Below are positions 8,538-17,346 of a DNA stretch of 64,000 bases, one piece after another (the first letter of the stretch is position 1; every line of letters begins with the position of its first letter). The notes under the pieces are model-generated. The model had not been told where the DNA came from, searched no databases, and worked only from the letters and a program-made list of their open reading frames with translations. The stretch covers positions 4,615,501-4,679,500 of the forward strand of contig NZ_CP042331.1 in the NCBI RefSeq assembly GCF_008253865.1. Reading direction: 5' to 3'. This DNA is from Bosea sp. F3-2. GTDB taxonomy: Bacteria > Pseudomonadota > Alphaproteobacteria > Rhizobiales > Beijerinckiaceae. The position numbers and the translations under genes were made by a program.

Positions 8538-8635
8538 CGTCATCCCGGGCTTGACCCGGGATCCATGCCGGAGCGCTTTCGATGAAAGTTCAGGCATGGA
8601 TCCCGGATCTCCGCTTCGCTCCGTCCGGGATGACA
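8538..8635. repeat. REP-like family A hairpin element, copy 1
   Basis: The element begins CGTCATCCCGGG and ends in its inverted counterpart CCGGGATGAC, with two further internal inverted segments (ATCCATGCC / GGCATGGAT). Eight similar elements occur in this window. It separates the importer operon from the convergent NHL-repeat gene. Confidence 0.85.
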
Positions 8636-8662
8636 GGCGTTTCTCTCGGAGCGCACCAGGTA

Positions 8663-9514
8663 TTACGGCGCGATGGGGAAGAGGCGGGTGATGCGGTTCG
8701 GATTGGTCTCGGCGAGAAAGATGTCGCCGGCGGGCCCGAGCCAGAGGCCGTGGGCTCCGTTGAGGACCGGCCGGCAGCGACCGAGCAGGGCGCCATCTGC
8801 CGAGAGCAGGCTCAGCGTCGGGATGGAATCGCAGACATGAATCCGGTCTTCCGCATCGGCGACGACATCCTGGGGGCGCAGGAAGGCATCCCATACCGCC
8901 AGAAGCTCGCCTTCGGGCGTGAAGCTCTGTACGCGGCTGTTCTCGCGATCGGCGACGATGACGCGTCCGTCGCTGAGCACGCAGATTCCGTGCGGCGTCA
9001 GGAGGGCGCCCGGTGTGGTGCCGACCGAGCCCCAGCTTGCGATCAGGCTGCCGCTCGCGTCGAAGCGGTGGATGCGGCCGTTGCCGTAGCCGTCGGCGAC
9101 GTAGAAGCCACCATCGGGCGCGAAGGCGATGTCACTAGGATGGTTGAAGGGCTTGCCGGGCTGATGGCTCTCGCCGATCTGCTGCCGCAATTGACCTTCG
9201 GCATCGCAGAAGAAGATGCGATGGGCATCGCGGTCGACGATGGCGAGGCCGCCATCGGGCGTCGTCGCGATCTTGTGGGCATCGAGACAGAGCGCCTCGC
9301 CCCAGCTCCGCAGGAAGCTGCCGTCGGCTGCCAGCGTGACCACGCAGGGGCCGTCAGGATCGACGGCGCTGTCACGGCGCAGCAGGACATGGACGAGCCC
9401 GTCCTTGCCGACCACGAGATCGGTGATCCGCCCCGACGTGGCGGGCAGGGCGCCCCAGGGGCGCTCGATGCCGAACAGCCGCTCGCCGAGCGCAACGCGC
9501 AATTCCGTTTTCAT
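8663..9514 (-). CDS. NHL-repeat beta-propeller protein
   Basis: A 283-residue protein built of NHL-type repeats, visible as recurring blocks such as HKIATTPDGGLAIVDRDAHRI, PSDIAFAPDGGFYVADGYGN and PHGICVLSDGRVIVADRENSRV, each ending in an Asp-containing turn. The fold should be a six-bladed propeller, like peptidyl-alpha-hydroxyglycine lyases and SMP-30-like lactonases. No signal peptide is present with the ATG at 9514, chosen because a GAGG lies upstream; a 13-residue longer form from 9553 is possible. It is divergent from the D-hydantoinase gene and sits within the hydantoin locus, so a role as a hydrolase, lyase or sensor for an intermediate is possible but unproven. Confidence 0.75.
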   Translation of the reverse strand: MKTELRVALGERLFGIERPWGALPATSGRITDLVVGKDGLVHVLLRRDSAVDPDGPCVVTLAADGSFLRSWGEALCLDAHKIATTPDGGLAIVDRDAHRIFFCDAEGQLRQQIGESHQPGKPFNHPSDIAFAPDGGFYVADGYGNGRIHRFDASGSLIASWGSVGTTPGALLTPHGICVLSDGRVIVADRENSRVQSFTPEGELLAVWDAFLRPQDVVADAEDRIHVCDSIPTLSLLSADGALLGRCRPVLNGAHGLWLGPAGDIFLAETNPNRITRLFPIAP

Positions 9515-9588
9515 CCTGACCTCGTCGCTGTTTCGCGCGCTGTGGGTGGCCATCGCTTCAGGGCCCCGGCCGCATACGGAGAAAGACC

Positions 9589-11031
9589 ATGAGCGATTTC
9601 GATCTCGTCATCCGCGGCGGCACGGCCGTGACAGCTTCCGATATCGGGCCTTTCGACATCGGCATTGCCGGTGGCGTCATCGCCGCGATCGGCAAGGGAC
9701 TGCCGCGCGGCCGCGAGGAGGTCGACGCGCGGGGCCTGCTCGTCCTGCCCGGCGGTGTCGACAGCCATGTCCATCTCGACCAGCCCTTTTCCTCGGGCGC
9801 TGATATCGCCGATGGTTTCGACAGCGGCACGGCATCCGCCGCCGCGGGTGGGACGACCACGGTCGTCTGCCACGCGCCGCAGGTTCGCGGCGGCTCGCTG
9901 GCCGGCGCGGTCGCTGACTATGCCGAGAAGGCGAAGCAGGCGCGGATCGACCATGCCTTCCACCTGCTGATCAACGATCCGGCGCCGGAGGTGCTGGAAC
10001 GGGAGTTGCCGGCGCTTGTCGAGGCCGGGCATCGCTCGGTCAAGATCTTCATGACCTATGACAGCAACCGCCTTGGTGATGCGCAGATCCTGCAGACGCT
10101 GGCTGCGGCGCGGCGCGCCGGTGCGCTCGTCTGCGTGCATGCCGAACATCACGAGTTGATCGGCTGGCTGACGCAGGCGCTGCTGGCGGCCGGGCAGACG
10201 GCGCCGCGCCATCTTGCCTGGGCCAAACCCATGGTGGTGGAGCGCGAGGCGACGCATCGCATCCTGGCGCTGGCCGAGGCTCTGGATACGCCGGTCCAGA
10301 TCTTCCACGTCTCCGGCGCGCAGTCCGGCGAGGAGGTCGAGCGGGCGCAGGCGCGCGGGCAGAAGGCCTGGGCGGAGACCTGCACGCAATATCTCGTGCT
10401 CGACGAGGCCGACATGGACCGGCCCGGCTTCGAAGGGGCGAAGTTCATGATCTCGCCGGCGCTGCGCTCCGGCGCCGATCGCGAGGCGCTCTGGCAGTTC
10501 CTCCGCGACGGCGTCATCGACATCGTCTCGTCCGATCATTCGCCGCTGCGCTATGACGATCCGCGCGGCAAGAAGCAGCATGGCGAGAACGCGCCCTTCA
10601 ACAAGATCCCGAACGGCGTGCCCGGTCTCGCGGCAAGGCTGCCCATCCTCTACTCGGAAGGCGTCGCCAAGGGGCGCATCGATCTGCGCCGCTTCGTCGA
10701 TCTCGTCGCGACCAACCCGGCCCGGCGGTTCGGGCTCGCACCGCGCAAGGGCGCGATCGCGGTCGGGGCCGATGCCGATATCGTGCTGTTCGATCCGAAG
10801 CGGCGCGTCACCCTCACCAACGCGCTGCAGCATCACGGCAGCGACTACACGCCCTATGAGGGCCTGGAGGTGCAGGGCTATCCGACGGCGACCTACCAGC
10901 GCGGCCGCCTCGTCTTCGACGGGGAACGCGTGCTGGCGCAGCCGGGGCAGGGGCAGTTGCTGGCGCGCGGTCCCTATGCCGAGATCGTTCCGACGGGTCA
11001 TTTCCCGACCCCGTTCGACCCGTTCCGCTGA
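9589..11031 (+). CDS. D-hydantoinase / dihydropyrimidinase
   Basis: A 480-residue cyclic amidohydrolase of the D-hydantoinase/dihydropyrimidinase family, normal family length. The binuclear metal site is intact: His60 and His62 in DSHVHL, Lys152 in VKIFMTYD (the carbamylated lysine), His184 in HAEH, the HVSG histidine and the Asp in SSDHSP. It hydrolyses 5-substituted hydantoins or dihydropyrimidines to N-carbamoyl amino acids in the cytoplasm. A GGAGAAAG ribosome site lies five bases before the ATG. The convergent downstream gene encodes an N-carbamoyl-D-amino acid hydrolase, so the two would convert a hydantoin into a D-amino acid. Unlike the paralogue at 1748-3097, it has all canonical ligands. 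Confidence 0.92.
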   Translation: MSDFDLVIRGGTAVTASDIGPFDIGIAGGVIAAIGKGLPRGREEVDARGLLVLPGGVDSHVHLDQPFSSGADIADGFDSGTASAAAGGTTTVVCHAPQVRGGSLAGAVADYAEKAKQARIDHAFHLLINDPAPEVLERELPALVEAGHRSVKIFMTYDSNRLGDAQILQTLAAARRAGALVCVHAEHHELIGWLTQALLAAGQTAPRHLAWAKPMVVEREATHRILALAEALDTPVQIFHVSGAQSGEEVERAQARGQKAWAETCTQYLVLDEADMDRPGFEGAKFMISPALRSGADREALWQFLRDGVIDIVSSDHSPLRYDDPRGKKQHGENAPFNKIPNGVPGLAARLPILYSEGVAKGRIDLRRFVDLVATNPARRFGLAPRKGAIAVGADADIVLFDPKRRVTLTNALQHHGSDYTPYEGLEVQGYPTATYQRGRLVFDGERVLAQPGQGQLLARGPYAEIVPTGHFPTPFDPFR

Positions 11032-11049
11032 GGCGGCCAAGGAGGGCGC

Positions 11050-12003
11050 TCAGGCGCCTTCCGCCTTTCCGAGGGGGGCGCCGACGCCGGTGCGCTCGGT
11101 GATCAGGCCGTAATGCTCGACGCGGCGATGGCGGGCAAAATCGAAGATCGTCGCCTTGCCGAAGCGGGTGTCGTCGAGATCGCAGGGACGGACGAGCACG
11201 CCATCGTCTTCATGGTCGAGTTCGCCGACGATCTTGCCGTCCGGCGCCGCGATCAGCGTGCCGGCGAAGAGGTGGTGGCCATCTTCCGTGCCGGCTTTCG
11301 CCACGGCCACGACCCAGGTCGAGTTCTGGTAGGCGCCGGCCTGAACGGACAGGCGATGGTGGAAGAGGCGATCCGCCGCCGTCTCGTTCGGCGATTGCGA
11401 GTTGATGGAGGGAGTGTTGTAGCCGAGCACGACCATCTCGACGCCCTGCAGGCCCATGACGCGATAGGTCTCCGGCCAGCGCCGGTCGTTGCAGATCGCC
11501 ATCCCGAAGAGCCCGCCCTCGAATTCCCAGACGGGGAAGCCGAGGTCGCCGGGCTCGAAATAGCGCTTCTCGAGATGCTGATGCGCGCGCTCGGGGTCGA
11601 ACTCGGCATGGCCCGGCAGATGCACCTTGCGGTACTTGCCGGCGATCCGGCCCGCGCGGTCCACCAGGATCGAGCTGTTGAAGTGGCGCCCTTCCGGGGT
11701 GAGCTCGGCATAACCGAAGCTCATGGCCATCCCGAGCGCTTTCGCCTTGTCGAAGAGCGGCTGCGTCTCCGGGCCGGGCATCGCGCGCTCGAACCAGTGG
11801 TCGGCCTCGGCGCGATCCTCGCTGTACCAGCGCGGGAAGAAGGTGGTCAGCGCCAGCTCGGGATAGACGATGAAGGTCGCGCCCTGCGCCTTGGCCGCCT
11901 CCATGAGCGCGATCATGCGCTCGATGACCTGCTTGCGGCTATCGGCCCGCTGGATCGGGCCCAATTGAGCGGCGGCGACTGTGACAATGCGTGGCACGGG
12001 CAT
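11050..12003 (-). CDS. N-carbamoyl-D-amino acid hydrolase (nitrilase superfamily)
   Basis: A 317-residue nitrilase-superfamily amidohydrolase closely resembling known D-carbamoylases (about 304 residues). The catalytic triad is visible: Glu49 in YPELALTTFFPRW, Lys126 in KYRKVHLPG and Cys171 in AICNDRRWPE. It removes the carbamoyl group from N-carbamoyl-D-amino acids. The ATG at 12003 aligns the N-terminus with characterised relatives; upstream in-frame sequence to 12153 is low-complexity and unlikely to be translated. It is convergent with the D-hydantoinase gene, leaving 18 bases between the stops that contain a GGCGC/GCGCC stem. This gives the locus both D-specific and, with the M20 enzyme, probably L-specific decarbamoylation. 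Confidence 0.92.
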   Translation of the reverse strand: MPVPRIVTVAAAQLGPIQRADSRKQVIERMIALMEAAKAQGATFIVYPELALTTFFPRWYSEDRAEADHWFERAMPGPETQPLFDKAKALGMAMSFGYAELTPEGRHFNSSILVDRAGRIAGKYRKVHLPGHAEFDPERAHQHLEKRYFEPGDLGFPVWEFEGGLFGMAICNDRRWPETYRVMGLQGVEMVVLGYNTPSINSQSPNETAADRLFHHRLSVQAGAYQNSTWVVAVAKAGTEDGHHLFAGTLIAAPDGKIVGELDHEDDGVLVRPCDLDDTRFGKATIFDFARHRRVEHYGLITERTGVGAPLGKAEGA

Positions 12004-12375
12004 TCCTGATCGGCTGAAGGTTGAGGGCCGCCCGGACGCGCTCTGCGATCCCTTTCGACGTTGATGTCGCGTTCGAGCGGGGCTTTCGCCAAGGCTGCCC
12101 TTATCGGTGTCGGCCCGTGTCACAGCCTTAGATCGTTGCCTTCCATTCTTCATATGCTTTGTTCGAGATCAGCTATAATCTGACGTTATGCTCTTTCTGC
12201 CGGTTCGGGTCCGCAATCCTGGGATCTGAAATCAGGGGGGTCGATCATACCTTCCATCATTCCGGGCTGATCGACACCCTTCGCTGCGCGCACTGTGGGC
12301 GCCGCGGACTTCGCATTGTGAAGCACCGGGAAAGCAATGTAAGTCTCGTGAGATAGCGCCGTTTCGGCGATCGAC
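12004..12375. other. Divergent intergenic region between D-carbamoylase and SorC regulator genes
   Basis: About 370 bases without a convincing gene. A TATAAT hexamer at 12174-12179 is the best promoter-like word, though no good -35 sits 16-18 bases before it. A CATCATTCCGGGC word near 12253 resembles the edge of a family A repeat but no partner arm is seen. A 65-codon reading at 12159-12356 has no support. Confidence 0.5.
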
Positions 12376-13380
12376 GTGCCCCCGGCACGCAGGTTGACGG
12401 AAGCGCCGAAGACAGTCGATCGGGATGCCGTGATGCCGGAGGATTCGCAGATCCAGGTGAGAGCAGCCTGGCTCTACTATATGGAAGGCCTGACCCAGGC
12501 GGAAATCGCCGACCGCCTGAAGATGACGCGGCTCAGGGTCAATCGCCTGCTGGTCGAGGCGCGCAGCAGCGGGCTCGTCAACATCACGATCAATTCGCGG
12601 CTGGAGAGCTGCGTGCGGCTGGAGCAGCAGCTCGTCGAGGCGTTCGGTCTCAGGGAGGCGATCGTCGTGCCTGCTCCGGACGATGGCGAGCAGGCCTATG
12701 CGCAGATCGGCAAGGCGGCGGGCGAGTTCGTCTCCCGCATCGTCGAGGAGAAACCCTCCGGTATCTTCGGTGTCGGCTGGGGCGGAACCCTGCGGGAGAC
12801 GATCCGGCATGTGCGGGCCGGGCAGTACCGGGGTCTCGCGGTCAGCTCGATGATGGGCGGGCTGACCTACGGCATCGAGATCAACACCTTCGAGATCGCC
12901 AGCCGGTTTGCCCAACTCTGGCAGGCGGAGTGCCATTACCTCGCCGCGCCGATCTATGCCGGGACGCCGCAATCGCGCGATACGATCATGGCGCAGGATG
13001 TCTTCGAAGCCGCCTTCGCGCGCATCCGCGCCACCGATGTCGCGATCCTCAGCGCCGGCGATCTGAGCGCGCGTTCACTGATGGTCCGTTACGGGCTTCC
13101 CCGCGACGTCGGGACGGAGGAACTGGCCGCGCATGGCGCAGTCGGAGACATGCTCGGCCAGTTCATCGATCGCGAGGGCCGGGAGATCGATCACCCGATC
13201 AACCGCCGCGCGATTGCCCTGCCGCTTGAGGAGCTGCGCCGCATTCCGACCGTGATCCTGGCATCCGGCGGGCGGAACAAGGCGGCGGTGATCGCGGCTG
13301 CGCTGCGTGCCGGGCTCGCTTCCGTCCTGATCACGGATGAGGACGCCGCCGCGGCAGCGCTGGCGCTGCATAAGGGCTGA
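12376..13380 (+). CDS. SorC-family (sugar-binding type) transcriptional regulator
   Basis: A 334-residue regulator with an N-terminal helix-turn-helix (AWLYYMEGLTQAEIADRLKM then TRLRVNRLLVEARSSGLV, about residues 31-69) and a C-terminal SorC/DeoR-like sugar-phosphate-binding domain (GIFGVGWGGTLRETI, later VILASGGRNKAAVIAAALR). Family members sense phosphorylated sugars or polyols. The start is the GTG at 12376; an ATG at 12433 would give a 315-residue protein still containing the whole HTH. It converges on the seven-gene phosphodiester operon with only 14 bases between stops and is the obvious candidate regulator of that operon. Confidence 0.85.
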   Translation: MPPARRLTEAPKTVDRDAVMPEDSQIQVRAAWLYYMEGLTQAEIADRLKMTRLRVNRLLVEARSSGLVNITINSRLESCVRLEQQLVEAFGLREAIVVPAPDDGEQAYAQIGKAAGEFVSRIVEEKPSGIFGVGWGGTLRETIRHVRAGQYRGLAVSSMMGGLTYGIEINTFEIASRFAQLWQAECHYLAAPIYAGTPQSRDTIMAQDVFEAAFARIRATDVAILSAGDLSARSLMVRYGLPRDVGTEELAAHGAVGDMLGQFIDREGREIDHPINRRAIALPLEELRRIPTVILASGGRNKAAVIAAALRAGLASVLITDEDAAAAALALHKG

Positions 13381-13394
13381 TCGGGCCGGCGCGG

Positions 13395-14186
13395 TCAGGC
13401 GCTCCGGATCGCGTCCAGAAGCTCGTGATGGATCAGGCCGTTCGACGCGACCTTCTCCAGATCGTCGTCTCTAGAATCGACACCGGCGACGGTCGTCACC
13501 TTGCCGCCCACGGCGCGGACCAAAGGCAGGGCCGCGGCATGCGAGACGATATCGGCCTTCAGGCCGATGAAGGCATCGAGCTTCCCCGCCGCGACGAGCG
13601 ACATCTCAAGTCCGCCGGAGACGATGACACGGACGCCGCGGCATAAGCCCGACAGCCGCCGGATGACGGCGCAGGTCCGCTCCGATTCCTCCGGCGAGTA
13701 ATGCGAGGTCAGGCAGATCGAGACCACCGCATCGGCGAGACTCTTCGTTTCCGACACCATGGCGCGGTGATCATTGATGGTCGCGATCGCGCCCTCGGCG
13801 TAGCGCGCGACGAGGCCGGCGAGCGGCGCATGCGTCAGGCCCAGCACCGTGCGGCCTTCCTCCTGATAGGCCATGGTGACCGAGAACCAGGGGAGGCCGG
13901 AGGCGAAATTCACCGTGCCGTCGAGCGGGTCGATGATCCAGCGCGGCGCCTTGGCGGAGCCGGAGAAGCCGGCTTCCTCCGACAGGATGGCCGCCTGGGG
14001 CGTCAGGTGGCGAAGGCCCGTGATGACGAGGCGCTCGGAGGCGAGGTCGGCCGCGGTCACGACGTCGCGCAGCTCCTTGCGCGTGACGGCGAGTTGCTCG
14101 CCCTGCATCCGGACCAGCAGAGCGGCGGCTTCGCGCGCCAGCGCGTCTGCCTGATCGAGCAGGGGCGAAAGATGCGGCTCAGGCAT
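13395..14186 (-). CDS. Inositol monophosphatase-family phosphatase
   Basis: A 263-residue member of the IMPase/SuhB/FBPase family. The metal-dependent motifs are present: LSEEAG (Glu ligands) and DPLDGTVNF, and the C-terminal GLKADIVSHAAALPL region, where the usual Trp-Asp pair is Ala-Asp but the Asp ligand is kept. It hydrolyses a phosphomonoester such as inositol-1-phosphate, 3'-phosphoadenosine phosphate or a sugar phosphate. The ATG at 14186 overlaps the end of the upstream phosphodiesterase gene by eight bases, showing tight coupling. As the last gene after a GpdQ-like enzyme, it could dephosphorylate the alcohol phosphate released from an imported phosphodiester. Confidence 0.85.
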   Translation of the reverse strand: MPEPHLSPLLDQADALAREAAALLVRMQGEQLAVTRKELRDVVTAADLASERLVITGLRHLTPQAAILSEEAGFSGSAKAPRWIIDPLDGTVNFASGLPWFSVTMAYQEEGRTVLGLTHAPLAGLVARYAEGAIATINDHRAMVSETKSLADAVVSICLTSHYSPEESERTCAVIRRLSGLCRGVRVIVSGGLEMSLVAAGKLDAFIGLKADIVSHAAALPLVRAVGGKVTTVAGVDSRDDDLEKVASNGLIHHELLDAIRSA

Positions 14187-15024
14187 CGGCAAGCGCGGCC
14201 TGCGGCTGGCCCGGATAGGCTGGATCGAGCGTGAAGGGGCGCGGCGCTCCGTAATCGCCGATCGGCTGCAGATGGCTGACCAGCCCGGCTTCCGGATCCC
14301 AAGCATGCACGGCGAAGGCCGGCGGCTCCATGATCATCTGATTCTCGGTTCCAGGCCGCAGGTCGAGCGCGACCTGATGCGCGGTTCCGGGCGCAACGTA
14401 CCCGATCGTCCCGGCAAAGCGCCGCTGGATCGGGCGGTGATAATGGCCGCAGACGATGCGCTCGATCTCGGGGTGTCGGGCGATCAGGCCGGCGAAGCCG
14501 GGCGAGACGCGGCAGAGGATGCCGTCCATGCCATCGACCGCGACGCGGAAGGGCGGGTGGTGCATGAAGATCAGCGTCGGCCGTCCCGAGCCCTCGGCCA
14601 GCGTCTGCGCCAACCAGGCCTCGCTTTCCGCGCTGAGGGCGCCGCCGCTCTCACCCGGCACGAGGGTGTCGAGCCCGATCAGCCGGACCGGAAACGCATC
14701 GATCGCATAGTTCAGGAAGCCTGCCTTCGGCAGATAATCATGCTGCTCGGAAAGCTCGGCGACGAAATTCTCCCGACGATCGTGATTGCCAGGCACGACA
14801 TAGACCGGCATCGGCAATCGGGCGAGCTGCTCGCGCACGATCGCGTATTCCTCGGCCAGGCCGCAATCGGTGAGATCGCCGGTCACCAGCACGCAGTCCG
14901 GCCGCGGCTGCATCGCGAGCACGGCATCGACGGCACGCCCGATCGCGGCGTTGGTGTCGATGAAGCCGTAGGCGGGCCGGCCATGCGGCCGGGCGTGGAA
15001 GTCGCTGAGCTGGGCGATGATCAT
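14179..15024 (-). CDS. GpdQ-like glycerophosphodiesterase (class III metallophosphoesterase)
   Basis: A 281-residue binuclear metallophosphoesterase. The ligand motifs appear in order: LSDFH (Asp, His), GDLTD, GNHDRR, MHHPP and CGHYHRP. The sequence near residue 18, AYGFIDTNAAIGRA, and the overall length resemble GpdQ, the glycerophosphodiesterase of Enterobacter, more than CpdA-type cAMP phosphodiesterases. It would split glycerophosphodiesters such as glycerophosphocholine into glycerol-3-phosphate and an alcohol. The ATG at 15024 begins right at the first beta strand; the region upstream contains a 28-base palindrome. It lies between the binding-protein gene and the IMPase-like gene of one operon. 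No signal peptide, so it acts in the cytoplasm after import. Confidence 0.85.
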   Translation of the reverse strand: MIIAQLSDFHARPHGRPAYGFIDTNAAIGRAVDAVLAMQPRPDCVLVTGDLTDCGLAEEYAIVREQLARLPMPVYVVPGNHDRRENFVAELSEQHDYLPKAGFLNYAIDAFPVRLIGLDTLVPGESGGALSAESEAWLAQTLAEGSGRPTLIFMHHPPFRVAVDGMDGILCRVSPGFAGLIARHPEIERIVCGHYHRPIQRRFAGTIGYVAPGTAHQVALDLRPGTENQMIMEPPAFAVHAWDPEAGLVSHLQPIGDYGAPRPFTLDPAYPGQPQAALADA

Positions 15025-15055
15025 CGGGGGGATGTCCGGGAATGGAGAAGTATGC

Positions 15056-15083
15056 GACCGCCCGGCCGCGCGGCCGGGCGGTC
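15056..15083. promoter_or_regulatory. Intercistronic GC hairpin after the Ugp-like binding-protein gene
   Basis: A perfect 28-base palindrome with 13-base arms (GACCGCCCGGCCG and its complement) lies 24 bases downstream of the binding-protein stop codon. Hairpins in this position typically protect the upstream message end and raise binding-protein levels over the downstream genes. Confidence 0.6.
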
Positions 15084-15106
15084 CGATCAATGGCCGAGAT
15101 CTCGGC

Positions 15107-16378
15107 TCACTTCATCAGGGCTTCGGTCTCGGAGACGATGCGCTCGATACCGGCCTTGGGCTGGATCTCGCCGCGCATCACGCCGGCGATGACCTCGCGC
15201 TGCTGACGCCAGATGCGCACCGAGTTGCCGCCCGGATAGCCTTCCCACGGCGCGGCGCGGGAGACCTGGCCGTTGATCGTGCGGAAATTGGCGTTCGCCT
15301 TGTAGAACGGGCCGAGGAAGGCGTCCTCGCCGGCGCGCAGATTGGTCGGCATGTAGCCGGCGGTCTCGACGACGATCTTCTGGGCTTCCGGTCCGGTCAC
15401 GAACTTGATGAACTCCCAGGCCGCCTTCTGCTTGGCCGGATCCCTGGCGGTGATGATCGCCGCGTTGCCACCGGTCGGCAGCTTGCCCTTGGCCTTGTCG
15501 TCGACGGGGAAGAGCGCGGTCTTCAGGGGGAAGCGCTCGCCGACGAGGTCGGTGACCTGGCGCAGCCGGGCAGGGGTGTCGAAGAAGATGCCGATCTTGC
15601 CGGCGATGAACTGCTGGCGCGACTGATCCCAGTCGATCAGCGGCATGCCGGCATCGGTGACGAGGCTGCGCAGCGTCGTCAGAGCCGTCTCGCCGACCGC
15701 GCCGCCGAAGGCGACCTTCTTGCCGTCCGCGGCCAGCATGGAGTGGCCGCCCTGCAGGATGATGCCGCGCCAGAGCCAATCATCCGGCCAGTCATGGATG
15801 TTGTAGGCGAGGCCAGCGGTGTCGCCGCTGCGGATCTTCTTGGCGAGCGCGACGATGTCGGCCCAGTTGTCGGGCATCTTCTCGGGATCGCCGCCGGCCT
15901 GCTTCACCAGATCGGCGTTGAAATACATCAGCGGCGTCGAGGCGTTGAAGGCGAGGCCCGCCTGCTTGCCAGCGACCTGGCCGAGCGAGAGCAGGGCATC
16001 GGAATAGTTGGCCTTGCGCCAGGCCTCCGGCTCGGCCTTGAGCAGCGGGCCGAGATCGACGACCTGCTTGCGCTTGTCGAGCGTCTCGACCAGCTCGGTC
16101 AGCAGGTGGAAGCCGGAATAGTAGACGTCCGGCAGCTGGTTTGTGACGGACTGACGCAGCATCGCCTGATGCCCCTCGTCATAGCTCGCCGCCGGCGCCC
16201 GGAAATTGATCTTGATATCCGGGTGCTTCTTCATGAATTCCGCGGCGATCGGCTCGTGGAACTTGGCGAAGGCCGGGAAGGCGTAGAGCACGTCGAGCGT
16301 GACTTGCTCGGCCCTGGCCGCCGTCGAGGCGAAGAGGGTGAGCGCTGCTGCGGCCAGCGCTTTGCCGAGAGGTTTCAT
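15107..16378 (-). CDS. Ugp-type ABC transporter substrate-binding protein
   Basis: A 423-residue family 1 extracellular solute-binding protein with a signal peptide over residues 1-23 (ending TAARA). The size and segments such as FPAFAKFHEPIAAEFMKKHPDI and the C-terminal ETAGYMPTNLRA fit UgpB/carbohydrate-uptake-1 binding proteins, which bind sn-glycerol-3-phosphate, glycerophosphodiesters or sugars. It lies after the two permease genes in the operon and before the GpdQ-like gene. The enzyme neighbours suggest a phosphodiester ligand; the primary sequence alone would not exclude a sugar. Confidence 0.85.
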   Translation of the reverse strand: MKPLGKALAAAALTLFASTAARAEQVTLDVLYAFPAFAKFHEPIAAEFMKKHPDIKINFRAPAASYDEGHQAMLRQSVTNQLPDVYYSGFHLLTELVETLDKRKQVVDLGPLLKAEPEAWRKANYSDALLSLGQVAGKQAGLAFNASTPLMYFNADLVKQAGGDPEKMPDNWADIVALAKKIRSGDTAGLAYNIHDWPDDWLWRGIILQGGHSMLAADGKKVAFGGAVGETALTTLRSLVTDAGMPLIDWDQSRQQFIAGKIGIFFDTPARLRQVTDLVGERFPLKTALFPVDDKAKGKLPTGGNAAIITARDPAKQKAAWEFIKFVTGPEAQKIVVETAGYMPTNLRAGEDAFLGPFYKANANFRTINGQVSRAAPWEGYPGGNSVRIWRQQREVIAGVMRGEIQPKAGIERIVSETEALMK

Positions 16379-16470
16379 GCGTGATCTCCTTGGCAGGGGG
16401 CAGTGGGGCTGTCGGGTTGCGATGCTTCAGGCGTGAACTCTTGGGAGGGGCAGCAGCGGCGCGCGAGCGG

Positions 16471-17346
16471 CTACTTCACCCCCGTCATGGTGATGCCGTC
16501 GATGAACCTGCGTCTCGCGACGAGGAAGGCGATGACGAGCGGTGCGGTCAGGATCGTCGCCGCCGCGGTGAGCGCGCCGTAGTTCGATCCGGTCTCGGCA
16601 TCGGCGAAGAACATCATCCCAAGCGGCGGCGGCGCGAGCTTGGCATCGGAGATCACGATCAGCGGCCAGTAGAGGTCGTTCCAGTGCGCCACTGCCGAGA
16701 AGACCGAGAAGGCGGCGATCGCCGGCCAGGCGCTGGGCGTGACGATGCGCCAGACGATCTCGAACTCGCTCATGCCGTCGAGGCGGGCGGCGTTGATGAT
16801 GTCGTCGGGGAAGCTGCGGAAGAACTGACGGAACAGGAAGATGGCGAAGACCGAGAGGAAGAACGGCACCATCATCGAGAAATAGGTGTTGAGCAGGCCG
16901 AGCTGGGCGAGCGCGATGTAAAGCGGCATCGCCGGAACCTGCACCGGGATGCACAGGCCGAGCAGCACCAGCACGAAGAGCGTGTTGCGCCCGGGGAAGC
17001 TCAGCTTCGCCAGCGCATAGGCGCAGGGGATGGCGACGAGCAGTTGGACGACGAGGATGCCGGCACAGAGGATGATGCCGTTGAGCGCAAAGCGCAGCAG
17101 CGGCGCCTTCTCCATGGCGAAGCCGTAATTCTGCAGGCCGTAGAACTGCTTGGGCCAGAGCGAGATCTCGGCGCTGAAGATCTCGGCCGGCGGCTTGATC
17201 GAGGTCACCAGCATCCAGATAAAGGGCGCCAGCATGAAGATCGCGCCGGCGATCAGCACGCCATGGATCAGCACAAGCGAGAGGAAGCGGCGCAGCACCG
17301 AATGGACGGGTGTGGCCGGCGCGGCGGAGAGCGCGAGGTCGGTCAT
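16471..17346 (-). CDS. Ugp-type ABC transporter permease (UgpE/MalG-like)
   Basis: A 291-residue permease with six hydrophobic segments and the MalG-type EAA loop AARLDGMSEFEIVWRIVTPSAWP at about residues 195-217, read as the ATPase-contact region. N-terminal LIHGVLIAGAIFMLAPFIWMLVTS forms the first membrane span. Its start overlaps the stop of the other permease gene at 17346, so the pair is translationally coupled. It forms the membrane channel of the carbohydrate-uptake-1 type importer whose binding protein is encoded next. Confidence 0.88.
   Translation of the reverse strand: MTDLALSAAPATPVHSVLRRFLSLVLIHGVLIAGAIFMLAPFIWMLVTSIKPPAEIFSAEISLWPKQFYGLQNYGFAMEKAPLLRFALNGIILCAGILVVQLLVAIPCAYALAKLSFPGRNTLFVLVLLGLCIPVQVPAMPLYIALAQLGLLNTYFSMMVPFFLSVFAIFLFRQFFRSFPDDIINAARLDGMSEFEIVWRIVTPSAWPAIAAFSVFSAVAHWNDLYWPLIVISDAKLAPPPLGMMFFADAETGSNYGALTAAATILTAPLVIAFLVARRRFIDGITMTGVK

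Noticed and set aside
12159..12356. Possible 65-codon gene in the intergenic region
   Set aside because: No ribosome site, no similarity and unusual composition; more likely promoter DNA.
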